DNA of 64,000 nucleotides, taken from contig CM027380.1 in the NCBI GenBank assembly GCA_015680905.1, positions 35,704,001-35,768,000 of the forward strand. Reading direction: 5' to 3'. A program made the position numbers and the translations under genes. The notes beneath the pieces were generated by a model, which saw only the letters and a program-made list of their open reading frames with translations, was not told the origin of the DNA and made no database searches. Source of the stretch: Coptis chinensis. Taxonomy: Eukaryota > Streptophyta > Magnoliopsida > Ranunculales > Ranunculaceae. Below are positions 10,975 through 23,407 of the stretch, in pieces (the stretch's first letter is position 1; each line of letters starts with the position of its first letter).

Positions 10975-12516
10975 TCTACAGATTTGAATAGAATAGTGAA
11001 TCAAAAGGGGAGTATCTCTATCTTTTTCTAAAATTTCTCAACTTGTTTTTCTTAATTTTTAGTTTCTTTGGTGTTGGATCTTAATGATCCATTTTATTTG
11101 TGATTTTAGGTCTCCATCTGAGTTGGAAACAACCTTGGGAAGCCAACTGGAGGAAGCTGATCAAAAGTGGGGAGCACCGACCGTGCCCGACCCACGTCTG
11201 CCCGCAATCCGCCCATCTACCTCGCTGTACTAGGACAAACCCTTGGCTTCGATTGAAGATTTGGAAGTGTATAACTCTCTGCTTAACTCATATTTGTGTA
11301 AATGTTAATGGTTTAAAACTAGATAGATTTCAAAGATTTAGTGTTCTTCAAATTCAAAAATATAAAAAAATAATAGAGATAAACAAAATGAAATAAAAAC
11401 AGCTTAGCTTATTATCATTTTTAGATAAAGTTTAAGTTTTTTAGAAAATTTCATATTTTACTTTTATCATTATTAATTAGGATAATATCAACTTGCTAAA
11501 AGATAATGTTTAGGATAATATCAAATTTAGGCTTAAAATAGAAAATATTTGTCTTTTGGTTTAAGTTTTTAAACTTACCAAGAGTTGGATTTTTGATTAA
11601 CTTGGGACATCCCAATGCGCGAGGCAAGTAGTGAAACAATACACTCGTGTATTACGAATCAACTTGAAAATTAAAAATTCAATCTTTGACATTTATTTTT
11701 AGATTTTCATGACCATGTAGTTAATAGTTAAATCACGTTTAGTTAAGTTTGTTAAACGTAGTTACTTTTTTGCTTTACATTTTTGTCAATTAGCCCACGA
11801 AGGCAAATTTGTAATCCTATTCGCTTTGCCACATTTTGACCCGACTTGTGGGTCTTAGATAGATTAAACTTGTAACCATAAGAAAACGCTCGAATGGTGG
11901 GTTGACACGCAAGACAACAAACACTTCGTCAACCCTACCACGTAGCCTTAACCCCAAGGGTCGTGTACACACACCTTGGGCGGTACTTTCTAAACCTCCT
12001 CGGTCCAAAGTGTTAGAGGATACTTGCATGTTCAAGTCATGCATGATTGTATGATTGGATGATTTTCGATTCAGTCTTGTCTTTACATTTAACGCTAAGG
12101 CTAAACCCGAGCCCTTAAATAACAAAAGTGGGATTAAGCCTCACTTACATTCAAATTGATACATAGACTTAACTAAAACTTAAAATTAATCAAGCAGAGC
12201 CAATCTAGTCATGTCTATTAGGACAAATATTTAGCACGAACAAAGAGAGTAGTGAGCTACTAGATTCCAGTGGACCAACCACCTTACTAACTCCCCTCCC
12301 TCAGATTCATCGTGAGTGAGATTCTTGGTGGCACACCATCTGGTGAAGTAGAAATCTTCTCCCTTGATGCATGTAGTTCCCAAAACCCAGTTTCGCATCC
12401 ACTGTTCCATTCAAACAGGGCATATTTTCTAATCTATAGACATTGCATGCTTTTCAAAAACTTCCAAGCTACAAATGAATTTATGCTATTTGTGCATCAT
12501 GCTTGTTTGAGCATCC
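10975..12516 (+). other. E1 leader
   Basis: No ORF. Homologous in order to the E2 leader: the blocks at 11570-11680 and 12320-12360 match E2 near 15755-15860 and 16135-16170. Confidence 0.6.
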
Positions 12517-13640
12517 ATGGCTTATCAATATGCATCGCAATCGTCATGGAATTACAATGCAAACCCAGAACCTTGTTCTTGCTGTGGTAGTCCGTATCAT
12601 TGGGCTTCTCAATGCACATCATATACCGAGTTCGAGCCTTATATGGAATATTCTTACAATTACGAACCTCAAATTTCAAATTTCCTTAGTACCCAATACA
12701 CGCAAGAGTTTTCTAATCATGCAGACAATTCATGAAATTGCACCACAAATAATCAACCATCATTCATATATCCACCCAGTCAATCAGAATATGGGTTCAC
12801 TAACAGTCCATTACCATTCACATCACCATCCATTTCAAATTCATATTCCACTCCACCATCCATTACATACCAACTTTACCAGGTAATGGCTGAGCAAACA
12901 ATATATACAAATTCAGCAAATAGCAATGACCTTGTGTTCTCTCCAATCTACTTCAATTAATACCACATCTGAGACTGATATTCTCCCCACCAATCCATAA
13001 CCCAACTAACAAGTGAAACAAGGTGTTAATATAACAGAGCCATTTGCTTCAGCCCATCCTGATATTTATGACCAATTAAAACCATATCACCATCCACCTG
13101 ATTATCATGTGAATTCCAGATTCCATGATAATGACTATATGCATGAGACCACTCCGACAAAAGAAAATCTAGAACATGTGTTGGAAAATTACTCGACACA
13201 CTTGGACAATGACAAAGAGGACAAAGAAAATCAAGTATATGGAGAAGAGGATATAAATTCTATAGTGGAAAGTGGATCTAATTTTATTTTGGCCGTTAAA
13301 GACTTATCGATGGAACAAATTTGTCACATCTTTAATATTGCCGATATGAACCACAAATTTGTGGAAACGCCAAAGCTAGATGAAGAGTTCTCTGAGTCAT
13401 CGAGATCATATGAAGAACCACCACCCGACTATCATTCCCCCGAGTTAACACCTCCCAAAAGCCAATCTCCATTCATAAAAATCCACCAAATTTTGAAGAC
13501 TGCACCACTAAACCATTTAAAAGAAACCTTAAGTTCACACTTAAGACAATTGCCTTTGAAATCCTTCATCATTTTCTAAACCTTTACAGTAAAGAGACTT
13601 TGCCCAACATACAAACTCCCGAGACTATCATTCTAGTTGA
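12517..13640 (+). pseudogene. E1 zinc-knuckle accessory ORF
   Basis: The ORF starts MAYQYASQSSWNYNANPEP and has a CX2CX4HX4C zinc knuckle (CSCCGSPYHWASQC) at residues about 21-34. An Asn/Ser/Pro-rich middle, a long acidic stretch (13013-13450) and a Pro-rich segment follow. The end carries a short block (NLKFTLKTIAFEILHHF) that matches E3a and E3b. Its place directly after the leader is where E2, E3b and E4 carry gag. The knuckle suggests nucleic-acid binding, possibly RNA packaging by analogy with nucleocapsid. The protein family is not one I recognise. Fossil, with a few breaks. Confidence 0.6.
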
Positions 13641-13774
13641 GAAGAGCCTCGCATTGATTGAAGTACAGAAAAAGAGGAAATAGTGCACTATTATGTTTTT
13701 CTGTATTGATCCTCAACTGTTTAGGCTATTAGTATATAGTTAATAACACCTATAGTCTCGACTATATATGATCC

Positions 13775-14040
13775 TATCTATGAGGATTAAATCATCTTTT
13801 CAATGATGTATTTCCAATCCATTCACTCTCATACATTTGCTTCAATGGAATACATCATAAAAGGTAACCGAACCACTCCACTTGGAGCGTGTGGTTGTAA
13901 GTGCCGGAGCCTTGAGTCCACGTATACCTTGTATATTCCTTGTTAGCACTTTTACTCGTGGTTTGAGTAGTGTGCCCCTATAGATCAAGTATACATTTTT
14001 TATTTCTTTATTTTACGTTCCTTTTAAAATAGTTTTCTTT
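13775..14040 (+). promoter_or_regulatory. Conserved post-ORF block, E1 copy
   Basis: Core at 13861-13928: ACTCCA/TGGAG(T) arms, then GTGTGGTTGTAAGTGCCGG and AGTCCACG. The same block follows gag in E2 (17931) and pol in E4 (54651). The GGTTGTAAGT part is splice-donor-like. Confidence 0.55.
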
Positions 14041-14477
14041 TCCTATAATTTACTTTACATTTCCTGCTTTCTGTATTTCCCAGTTTTCTGTCTTACATAA
14101 GTTCTTTATTTCAATCCTCAATATTGACGCTTGAGTAGTCTTTCATCTTTAAAGAAGAGATGTGAAACAAAGCAGAGGTGAGATGGTCATTAAGTGGATA
14201 TGTCTTACGGTTGCTTTTCATGGTTGTTTTGCATGCTTCGTCTTATATAGGCATGCCAAACCATGGGATGGTTGGCAATTGGAGCCCTTTTAATTTGATT
14301 TTTTTTCCTTCTGTGGGCGATTTCTAGTTGTTTTGAGTTTTGTCTTACAATCTAGTTGGAATGGCTTTAACTAGGGCTAACTAAAGAGTAGGAGAGGAGA
14401 GACTAGATTATCTAGAAATAGAGCTAGTCCTCTTCACTAGATTTGCCTACTTACAAAACAAGAAGTGGAAGATCTAG

Positions 14478-14482
14478 GGAGG
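14478..14482. repeat. E2 target-site duplication, left
   Basis: GGAGG here and again at 24259-24263, directly outside the two E2 LTRs. Confidence 0.85.
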
Positions 14483-15278
14483 TTATCAGCTCTCAAATGT
14501 GCATTTTATTACCCTTACATTACTGTATTACAACCCTTCTTATGTTTAATAAAAAGACAACTCATAGCTTATATTGCCTTTTTCAAGTTACAGAGCAATT
14601 CATACCACTTATCATAAAAGTTGCGTCTTAGCACAAAAAGGAGCCTTAATTGCGCTTATTATGAAGACTCGAAGCTGATATGAAAAAGTGTTGAAAAAGT
14701 CAAAGTCAAAAGTCAAAAGTCAAGGACTCGAACTCAGGATCTGAAAGTCAAGTCCTTAACTTAGAATACCAGAGATAGATGTCCTTAACACAAAAGATGG
14801 CTTTCTCCACAAAAGCATAAAACAAAGGGTGAGGTGTCTCAAATATAATGGAGAAGGGCAAATCAGTCATTTACATAAAGTAGGGGTATAAGAACTAAAA
14901 CTTTGGGAGAGAGAATGCATCTAGACTTATTGTAGTGTCATGTAAGATTGATTTTCTAGTCTTTTTTTCATTCAATTCATTTACTTTATTGTTCTTCAAT
15001 TTCAATTTTGCTATCTGTTTTTGTTATTCAATCAATCAATCATCTTTCTTTGTTATTCTTCTTTTGAATCATTTCATTTCATTTCTTTCAAGTTTGTGTT
15101 CTTTCAATCATTAAAACAACTTAAGCTTTTCAATGCCCTTCATAAACCAGTTAACTAATACAAGTCCTAAACTAAAGATTATATCTTCCTTTCTTCTAAA
15201 ACTCCTAACCATTTAAACTTTAAACAATCTATGGTGAACCACATCAACAACTTTGAGATATTCAGCATACCAACTTCA
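14483..15278 (+). repeat. E2 5' LTR
   Basis: Starts TTATCAGCTCTCAAATGTGC and ends ACCAACTTCA before the primer site. About 55 bp shorter than its partner, mainly through one internal length difference near 14815. Confidence 0.88.
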
Positions 15279-15280
15279 AA

Positions 15281-15298
15281 TGGCATCGCCGTCATGGA
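15281..15298 (+). promoter_or_regulatory. E2 primer binding site
   Basis: TGGCATCGCCGTCATGG two bases after the LTR; same site type as in E1. Confidence 0.65.
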
Positions 15299-16468
15299 TT
15301 AAAAGAGCAAGAATGCTTGGTTGAGCATCTAAGGAGGGAAGTATCACTATCAACTTTTCACTTTTTTTTTTCTAATTTTCGTTGATTTATTTCGTTATTT
15401 TTCATTATTGACTTACTTTTTTGTAAATCCAAGTTCGAGATCAACATGCTGGAGAGGAACTGAAGCTGCAGCTAGAAAATGACCAAACTCTATTGAATCC
15501 GATGCGCAACTGTGAGCCCACCTCCACACAGTGATAGTTAGTTTTTTCCAAGTTTAGTTGTTTTCTGTGTGTGGTTGTACTGTGAAACTCAGATTTTGTA
15601 ATAGAGTAGTATAAATCAGTGGAACTTGTTTGTAATAGATAGAGATATAAAAAAAGAAAAGAAAAACGAAAAACGAAAAACGAAAAAAAAAATAGAAAAT
15701 ATGAGTTTTGGATTGATTATGTGGATGAACATGAGAAAACACTTGGTTGAAGTTCTAAACTTACCAAGAGATTAGAGTTTTCATTGCCTTGAGAAGTTCA
15801 AGTGTGCTAGGCGAGCTGTGAATCATACGCTCGCACACTTTGAATCAACTTGGTAATCAACACTCTAACTAAATTTATCTCTAGTTAATCTAGATAATCT
15901 ATCTAAAGTAGTTGATCTATTAGATTAGTTTTAGTATTAGTTTACTTTTATGTTTTGTACCCTTGAAGGCAAAGTTGTTTAATTATTAAAAAGCCAATAG
16001 TTCGGCTTACTTTTTAAGTGGATCTTTTTTGTAACTTGAAATAGGGAAAAGCTTGAACGGTTGGGCCTGATTCTTAGATCACGCGCCAACCAACGTCGCC
16101 TTCTCCTCAAGCAGCATGTAGTAGAGCCCCCAGATTCTTGGTAGCACACCACTTGGTGAAGTGACTGCCTACTCTTATGAGACGTGTAGTAGAGCCATCC
16201 TAGTCTCATGTGCAATTCTTCCTTTAAATAGGGAATAGTAAAATAAAGACCAAGAAAAGTTTTCAAAACTCCATACTTGCAAAAATAAATTTCGATTGCT
16301 TGAGCATACCTTTCATCATTTGCGCAGGTTAGGATAGTTTTGCTTTCTTGCTAAAAGTGCCTGATACTACATTCTGGCACTACAGATATTAGCAAGAATA
16401 AAACTTACTTATGTAGGAGAGCACATCATCCTAGAAAATCACCTATTTCTAGTCCTCCATCTACTAAA
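15299..16468 (+). other. E2 leader
   Basis: Untranslated leader between primer site and gag, homologous to the E1 leader. No ORF supported. Confidence 0.6.
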
Positions 16469-17857
16469 ATGGCCAACGAAGTAATGCAAGCTGAAGAGCC
16501 TCTCTCCAACTTCTACACACTGTTGCAAGATGGGCCTCCATCGTGTATACGCTCACACCGCTCATGAACGACTTTCGCATTCCACCGAACGTGTTTAATC
16601 TTATACCCATCTTTCATGGGTTTAAACACGAGTTACCGTACGAACATCTTCGCCGGATACATGAAGTATGCAATACTTTCCACCATCCGGGCATCACTGA
16701 TGATCAGGTTAAGCTACGAGTGTTTCATTTCACTTTAGCTGGTAAGAGTCACGCTTAGCTTCTTTCTCAGAAGCCTGATTCTTTCAATACATGGGAAAAT
16801 GTTGTGTTCTCCTTCATGAAGAAGTATTTTCTGCCGAAGAAAACAGAAGAGATAGGAAGTAAGATACAGTTATTCAGATTGAGTCCAAGTGAGACATTTT
16901 CTGAAGCATGAGATAGATTCTCTAACCTACTCCATTCATGTCCTCACCATAAACTAGAAAAATCCACTCTTGTCCAATGTTTCTTCAAAGGTCTTCTCCA
17001 AGAACACAAAGTAACCCTCGACATCATGAGTAATGGTAATTTTTTGGATAGAGGTGCAACCGAAGCCTTAACCTTTCTTGAAAACCAAGCTAAAAAAGAG
17101 TACCCATTGGGGAGACATAAATAGTTCAAGAATAGCCCAACCCAGTACATCTAAGGCTAGTGATATTTTTGAGGTGAAATCTGATCCAGAAATCAAAACT
17201 TTAATCGAAGTCCTCACAAAAAAAGTAGATGCCCTCACAACCAAACAAAAAGACCAAACCCTTCATCTTGTCATGAACATAAATACCTCATCATGCAATT
17301 TCTGTCTAAGCCCAAATCATATAGATGCCACCTGTCCTTTGATCACAAACCTATCATCACTTCAGCTAGAAGAAATGTGTGCTTTCAATGTACCAAATGC
17401 ACCATAGAGACAACAGCCAAACTTCGCATGGACAAATGTTCCACAAAACCAACCACCTCTAGGTTTCAACAAACCACCAAATACATTCAGACAAGGACAA
17501 AGACAAGGTACCTATATCAATCAAAATAGAGCATTGATTCTATCCCATTTTAACCAGAATTACCAAAATCTACCAATCAACAACCAAAGAGACCTAGTTC
17601 CTATTACACCATCAACTAGTGTCCAAACAGATAAGGCCACCGAAATAATGTTATCTGTCATGCAACAACAAACTCAAATCCTAGCATCCATGCAACAATC
17701 TCTAAACTTGTCACCCCAAGACAAAACCCAAAAAAGTGTGTTTCCAAGTCAAGCTATTCCAAACCCTAAACCAACAAACACAACTTTTGAAGCAACAAGT
17801 GATGTGAACGAAGCTGGAGCGCTAAAAACTCTTTCATGGTCTTCCTATCTACGATGA
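16469..17857 (+). pseudogene. E2 gag
   Basis: Begins MANEVMQAEEPLSNFYTLLQ. The capsid-like part (about 16540-17060) has FRIPPNVFNLIPIFHGFKH and TFHHPGITDDQVKLRVFHFT, the conserved Athila-type gag signature. The nucleocapsid part has a CX2CX4HX4C knuckle (CNFCLSPNHIDATC, 17294-17335) and a Gln/Asn-rich tail. Gag forms the particle that packages element RNA. Broken in several places. It ends just before where protease would start in E3b and E4. Confidence 0.85.
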
Positions 17858-17930
17858 TTAAATCCTCTTTTTCTCAATGCATTCCTTTCCCATTCCATTC
17901 CATCTTTTTCTTTAAAGGGAATACATCAAT

Positions 17931-18110
17931 AAGGTAACTGGACCACTCCACTTGGAGTATGTGGTTGTAAGTGCCGGAGCCTTAGTCCACGTATATCTCA
18001 TATATTCTTTGTAAAACATTTTCTACTCATCGTTTGAGTAAGTGTGAACCTGTAGAGTGAGTATATAATTTTTTCTTTCTTTATTTTACATTTATTTTTC
18101 AAAAATAGTT
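17931..18110 (+). promoter_or_regulatory. Conserved post-ORF block, E2 copy
   Basis: Same core as in E1: ACTCCA-CT-TGGAGT palindrome, GTGGTTGTAAGTGCCGG and AGTCCACG. Lies about 75 bases after the end of gag. Confidence 0.6.
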
Positions 18111-18833
18111 GTTTTCTCTGTTCTGTTAATGCTAGATTCTCGATACATCAATAGTTATGTAATTTTTCAAAAACAAAATGGGCAATCGATTTTATACAGA
18201 CTAACCTCTAGAACAACGCAATCTAGGGGTAGTTTGAGATTAGTTTTGCTTACTATAGGTCACCTATATCACCAAGCTATTCTCCCGGATCAGGACATTC
18301 CATGTCTTGCACAATAAATCCCCCAACTTGCATAGTTGAAGCTCTGTTTGTCTATATTGGGTTCACCCCAGAGCCGACACAAAAATTGCCTGAGATTTCC
18401 TGTTATGGTTTGTTTTTTTTTATCACAGCTTTTGAGTACGAGTATCTTAAAACATCTCTTCATAGTTTTCAAAACTAGAGGATATAAAAATAAAAGTTTT
18501 ACGCCCTGGAGTAACAAAAATGAATACCATATTCACGTATAATTTTATCTTCTTGTCAAAGCCTCTATATGGTTAGAGATATCTTTTGTTTAAAAAAATA
18601 ATAAAAAAAAAAGACGAGGCATCTCCAAGCGAGAATTAAACAAATAGAGTAACCCAAAGTGATACTATTCTCTGTTTAATTCTATCTTTTATCTCCACCT
18701 CTCTAATTGTCTCGATAATTTGACATTAAAAGACTCAAACTTGTACAAATTTTTCAAAAATTCTTCATTTCTTAAAAATCTTTCCCCCTTTTCAATCTCT
18801 CTTTCTCTAAAAACTTTCAAAAACTTTAAAAAA
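18111..18833 (+). other. E2 noncoding stretch shared with E1
   Basis: No supported gene. The order of phrases between 18130 and 18600 matches E1 at 24480-24950, including CTCTATATGGTTAGAGATA, so it is conserved noncoding sequence of the two elements. Confidence 0.5.
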
Positions 18834-19054
18834 TGTCCTTTGTAGCAAACAAAAATTCTCCACCTAGCAAGACTAGATGGATAAGTTTCAATAATCGTGT
18901 ACAAGCACTTCCTAGAGAACTGCAGCTGAATATATGGACACATATACCGGAAATCATTCCTGGTTTGGGTAAGAGTTCATACGCACGTAAGCAACGAGCT
19001 ATGAGAGAAGGCTGGTGCTCGAACTGTCAAACACCAACTTCCTCCAATTTTTAA
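18834..19054 (+). CDS. Unrecognised small ORF in E2
   Basis: 73 codons, starting MSFVANKNSPPSKTRWISFN, basic and with two cysteines near the end (WCSNCQ). It lies between the conserved block and ORF-B, where E4 has ORF-A, but I see no convincing similarity to ORF-A. It could be the worn start of a longer ORF or chance. The following phrase GGGAATCTGACTTAAAATGA (19180) is conserved noncoding sequence also seen in E3 and E4. Confidence 0.3.
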
Positions 19055-19663
19055 CCTCATAGTGAAAATTCAGTTTTCAAGGTTTTCATGTGTCAGCCAC
19101 CTGCTCATCGAGTACAGCTGAGGAGAGTAATCCAACTATCTGGTTGGGATTAACTCAAGTTTTCAAAAACTTCAAAGTCTTGGGAATCTGACTTAAAATG
19201 ACCCACCTTTTTAAAATTATAGTTCTTATTCAAAACCCAAAAAAATTAATTAAAATTTTCCTTCTTTCGTTTGTACATATTTCCTTTTAGTTCCTTTTCA
19301 TTTTTTCCCCTCATATGTTTTTCATCCACTGTTGGATGTGAGTGTACCATATACCATTGCGTAGCATTTTCGATGCTAATCATTTTAGTACCTCATAGGT
19401 CAAGATCGGACGAGTAACAAAGCGCAAATCGCCTCTTGAAGTTGGCAAGGCACTAAGGATATGATCGGAATTACCTGATTTCATTTGGGCTTGGGCCAAT
19501 ATTTTGTTTTAACTTAAAATGCACATGCCATCAAATCTATTTAACCCACACGACCGGCCAATTGTCCATCATCTTCCTCACACATTCCAAATCCTAGCCA
19601 CCCCAAGCCAGATTGCGATCGCCCACCGCCTGCCCACCCCAATTTACTCAATTCATATTCCAA

Positions 19664-21330
19664 ATGCCTCGAGTTCTTAAAATCGTGCCAGAGCAAAATT
19701 TTGAACCCATCTTCAATTCCGATCTATTTGAAGTGCACTTCAAGGCTTAGATTAGAAGAATAGGATGGGAAACTTTGGTTTTGTTGGAAGGTGAGGCTTA
19801 TTCTCCCTCTCTCACTCTTTCATTTTATAATAATATGCTTAGAGGGGAGGATGACCACATCACAGTTGTCAAGGATGGCACAATAGACCTTCAGAGAGGA
19901 GCAACAGTCTTTCCAGCAGGAGCAGCAATGTTTCCAGCACAGTGTCACTAGTGATAGGGTTATATACTAAAAGCATTACTTTTGTATTAACTCTAATTCT
20001 TTATATTTTGAATGAGAATCATATGGGCAAATGTTATGCATATTATATATGTTATTAGTTATATGCATGTGTCTAATACTTTATGTTGTAGATGATATGG
20101 TGTGTGGTGACGCACAGAAGATCATATCATCAGTACCTTATAAAGTATAAGTAAACGTTCACAACCTAGATGGATTTGGACAAACCATTGGTGTGGTTGT
20201 AGTATAATATGGTATTAGTCTATCTTGACTACAGGATTACACTAGTACACTTTGTGTGTATTGAAAATGACCAAGTGAGGTTGTTTCTCTTTATACTGAC
20301 TATATAAGAGAACAAACACCTCTGTTATTATGGATGCTTGTCCTCTTAATCAGGATATAATAACGGGCACTTATGTGCATTGTACATTGCTTTAAATCAT
20401 CAATGAGTGAGATTCATTTGTGAATTAACAAACTCGATGGATTGGGTAATGACATTGTATGTAAGGTGTGCTATTGATTATAGAAGGAATATGTGACCCG
20501 CAAGAAGTCAGGTTGATGATGTCCCCTTGAGGAGCTCATAAGGATTGTCATGTAAACCCTGCAGGTTGATTTAATCCGACATGACAATGGGGTTGAGTGG
20601 TACTACTCAAGGATATAAGAAGTTGGTTAATGTAGTTGTCAGTAACTTGACTTAATCAACGGGCATTCGATATCTTAAACACGGGGAGATCAATGAGCAT
20701 ATAATATGGAGCCCATAAACGTAATTTTGGGATTAGGGTGGTAGTGTAACAATGGCCTTTAGTGGAATAAGCCATTTGTTGACGGACTTGGGCCGTGTGT
20801 TCTGGGCGAACATGGGAAGCCCAAGCCTGTCAGGAGACCTAACCCTAATTTCTCCTCATGGTCCTTGTTGTAGCCTATATAAAGAAACCCCTCTTTCTCT
20901 GGCCGAAATACTGATTGATTGCTCAAGAAAAGTGAATTCCAAATTCGGTTCCAACTTTGTGAGTAAGAAAGGCCAAGAGAGAAAGAAGGGGCTGGAAGAT
21001 CGTTGCCCACACAACGTCCATTCTAAGGATAGGAATACAACAGAAGATCAAGAGCTTGTTGATTCATAGAGCTTGGATTCTCAGAGTTATCACAGCGCGC
21101 TAATCAAAGGTATGAATTTCTAAACAGAATCGTGGACACCCCTTATTCTGCTGTGCATGGGTTTTCGCGGTTTGTAGTAAATCATTACATGAAACCATAA
21201 TGGTTCCTACAACTAGAACACTACAGAGTATTAGAGATTTGGTCCCACATAGTGATAGACACACTGTGACCCAACGTCAAGGAGAAGGATCTTCTCGACG
21301 TCGTGACGAGTCACACACGGATTCTGATTA
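19664..21330 (+). pseudogene. E2 env-like ORF-B, split by S1
   Basis: Starts MPRVLKIVPEQNFEPIFNSD, then IGWETLVLLEGEAYSPSLTL and FYNN, matching the ORF-B start in E3b, E4 and E5 (I/V-x-P-E-Q-x-F-x-x-x-F/L, G-W, Y-S-x-x-L-T, F-Y). Solo LTR S1 occupies 19952-21211, after which a Ser/Arg-rich end (about 21217-21330) follows. Located in the env-like position of Athila elements. No signal peptide or membrane span seen. Broken fossil. Confidence 0.65.
19952..21211 (+). mobile_element. S1: solo LTR
   Basis: 1260 bp, starting TGATAGGGTTATATACTAAA and ending GGTTCCTACA, flanked by ACTAG at 19947-19951 and 21212-21216. A TATA box (TATATAAAG, 20876-20884) fits an LTR promoter. No internal region or second LTR, so it is a solo LTR left by recombination. 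Copies S2 and S3 are in this window. Copia-type is my guess from the LTR style. Looks whole as an LTR. Confidence 0.82.
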
Positions 21331-23407
21331 GACAGTTCCCTAGTGTCCGTATAGTTGGACATTTTTATTTTTTGTATTTTCTGTTGTTTTATTTTTCTTT
21401 TTCTATATGACGTTAGTATAATATATATGCTTATTTATTTATTTTTCTGGTGGAAATTGGTATATGAGTAGAAAGTAATACAGATACATCATGCCAAAAT
21501 TTTTTATTTTTCTTTCCATGCATTTCATATGTTTTCAAAAATACAAAACAAAAAAAAAAATCATAAAAGAATAATTATCCCTAGTACAATAAACCATGTA
21601 TTTCTCGTTTTATATCAAACAATCCATGCCCCAAATTTATTTGAGGGTGACGTATTTTCATCATGAAGAACATAATACAGGTATATCATCGTTTTTGCTC
21701 GTGTTTCTATGGTAATCTCTTTCTTTATCTCTTCATACTTTAATGAAAAAACATAGTTCTATTTGAGGGTGGTATAGTAACATTTTGCATAAACTATGCA
21801 CTTTCTACAGTAGATATAATAGTATATTTCTTCCTTTCTAAAAAAAATTTTATTCGAAGAAGACCAAAAATATTTTTCTATTTAGTATTAAAAGGTCTAG
21901 CTTGTTTCCTTTTTCTAGGATGAATAAAAAGTTTAGAAGTCTCATTATAACAATAGAGTAAGGATCATTCTTCGAACTTAGACTAATATACGTACAATAG
22001 TTTTTACATCTTTTCATGAATGGTATGCATTAGCATTTGATTGTATATAACACTGAGTTTCTGAGACCAAGGTTAGAAAAATTAGATTCCATATCCTGTG
22101 AGAATCTAGCCAAAAGCCTCATCTGAATGATTATTGAGTGATGAAACAAAGGATGTTTGGATAGAAAGACCACACGTCCACTTGCTTGATCACCACGCCA
22201 TATCCTAGGAGAGAATTTAGGTTTTTTTTGGATCGATATAGCCAAATAAATGTTAAAAACACAAAAAGATAGTTTTTCCTCTAGTTACCCCTTCTGAGCC
22301 TTCGCCATTTTCTAAAAGCCTTTTTATTCTTCACTATAAATTCCTAACCCATTACAACACACAATAACAAACTTACCCAGCTGACGAGTTGAGAATTGAA
22401 TGGATATCAGAAAAAGATAAGAGAAGACCTTGTACAAAAATAGACCATTTAGCTACTTCGAAAAGAAAAGAAAGGAAAGAAAAGAAAGACCCATCAAAAA
22501 ACCAAAACTCCAAAAAAATCAAAGGAGTCAAAAAATCAAATTTCCCAAAAGTTCAAAATCAAAAGGTGATGATATCAAAAGCAAAAAGAAACAAAATCAA
22601 AGTTGGAACTCCCACAAATTCAAAATCATATGGAGTCACAAAGCCAAAAGGCTAAAGAATCACAATTTGGAAGCAAAGAACAAAACGAGGTTCTTCTCTA
22701 GTTACAAGTATCTTGAAGACCCAATTTCTCAACTTATCAAATTTTTGTTTTTTCCTTCCATTTTCTTTCTAAACCATCACCCTAGCCCCGTAACTCCTAA
22801 TAAAATACCCCTAGCTCAATTAGGAATAAGATGGTGTGATAGTAAGTGGCAAGCATGATCAATCAACCCTGGTTTCTTTGGACATCATTTGAGTATGTGA
22901 GGAATATAAGTACCTGCTGCACTTGAGAAGACAAAACTTGAATGAATCTATCAGAGAGTTGTGATTGCAACACACCCTTGTGAGAACACACCTTAAGGAC
23001 GCTCTCCAAAAGTCTCAGAAACGACTCTGCTTTTGCATTTCATTGCTCATATTTTGAACATTTATCTTTAGATGATTAAATTATTGTACATATATTATTC
23101 TAAGTTTAAAGGACCTTGTCCTTATTCCTCGCTAATAAGATGTATGGACTTCTGAGAATAAATAGGGAAACAAGACCCTTAATACTAAATAAAATAAGTT
23201 TGTGAGTACCTTCACTAGAAAACTCTCACGACGCATAATGCTTGTCCACTAGGGAATTCATAGTGGTTTAAGACCTTGTTGCATATGGTCAATGCAATCG
23301 CACTCTGCGAAATGAGATTAATATAATTAATAATAAATTACTCATTTGTGATATTAGTTTTTCTCTCATCCTTGCTTGAGGACAAGAAAGATGTTATTTG
23401 GGGTTGG
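21331..23407 (+). other. E2 3' noncoding region
   Basis: No supported gene. A Lys-rich open stretch near 22390-22860 is read from A-rich repeats and is rejected as coding. Contains two polypurine-like motifs (about 21637 and 21758), the conserved CCACTTGCTTGATCACC block (22168-22250), hairpin CCACTAGG/(A)TAGTGG (23246-23266), TTGCAT/ATGCAA hairpin (about 23279), and the CTTG-AGGA-CAAG hairpin (23375-23386) before the final tract. Confidence 0.6.

Noticed and set aside
12503-12886. Overlapping His-rich ORF at the E1 accessory gene
   Set aside because: Shifted frame of the zinc-knuckle ORF; the knuckle frame has homologues in E3a.
22389-22858. Lys-rich open stretches in the E2 3' region
   Set aside because: They translate A-rich low-complexity DNA that is also present, with different frames, in E3 and E4 tails; no conserved protein.
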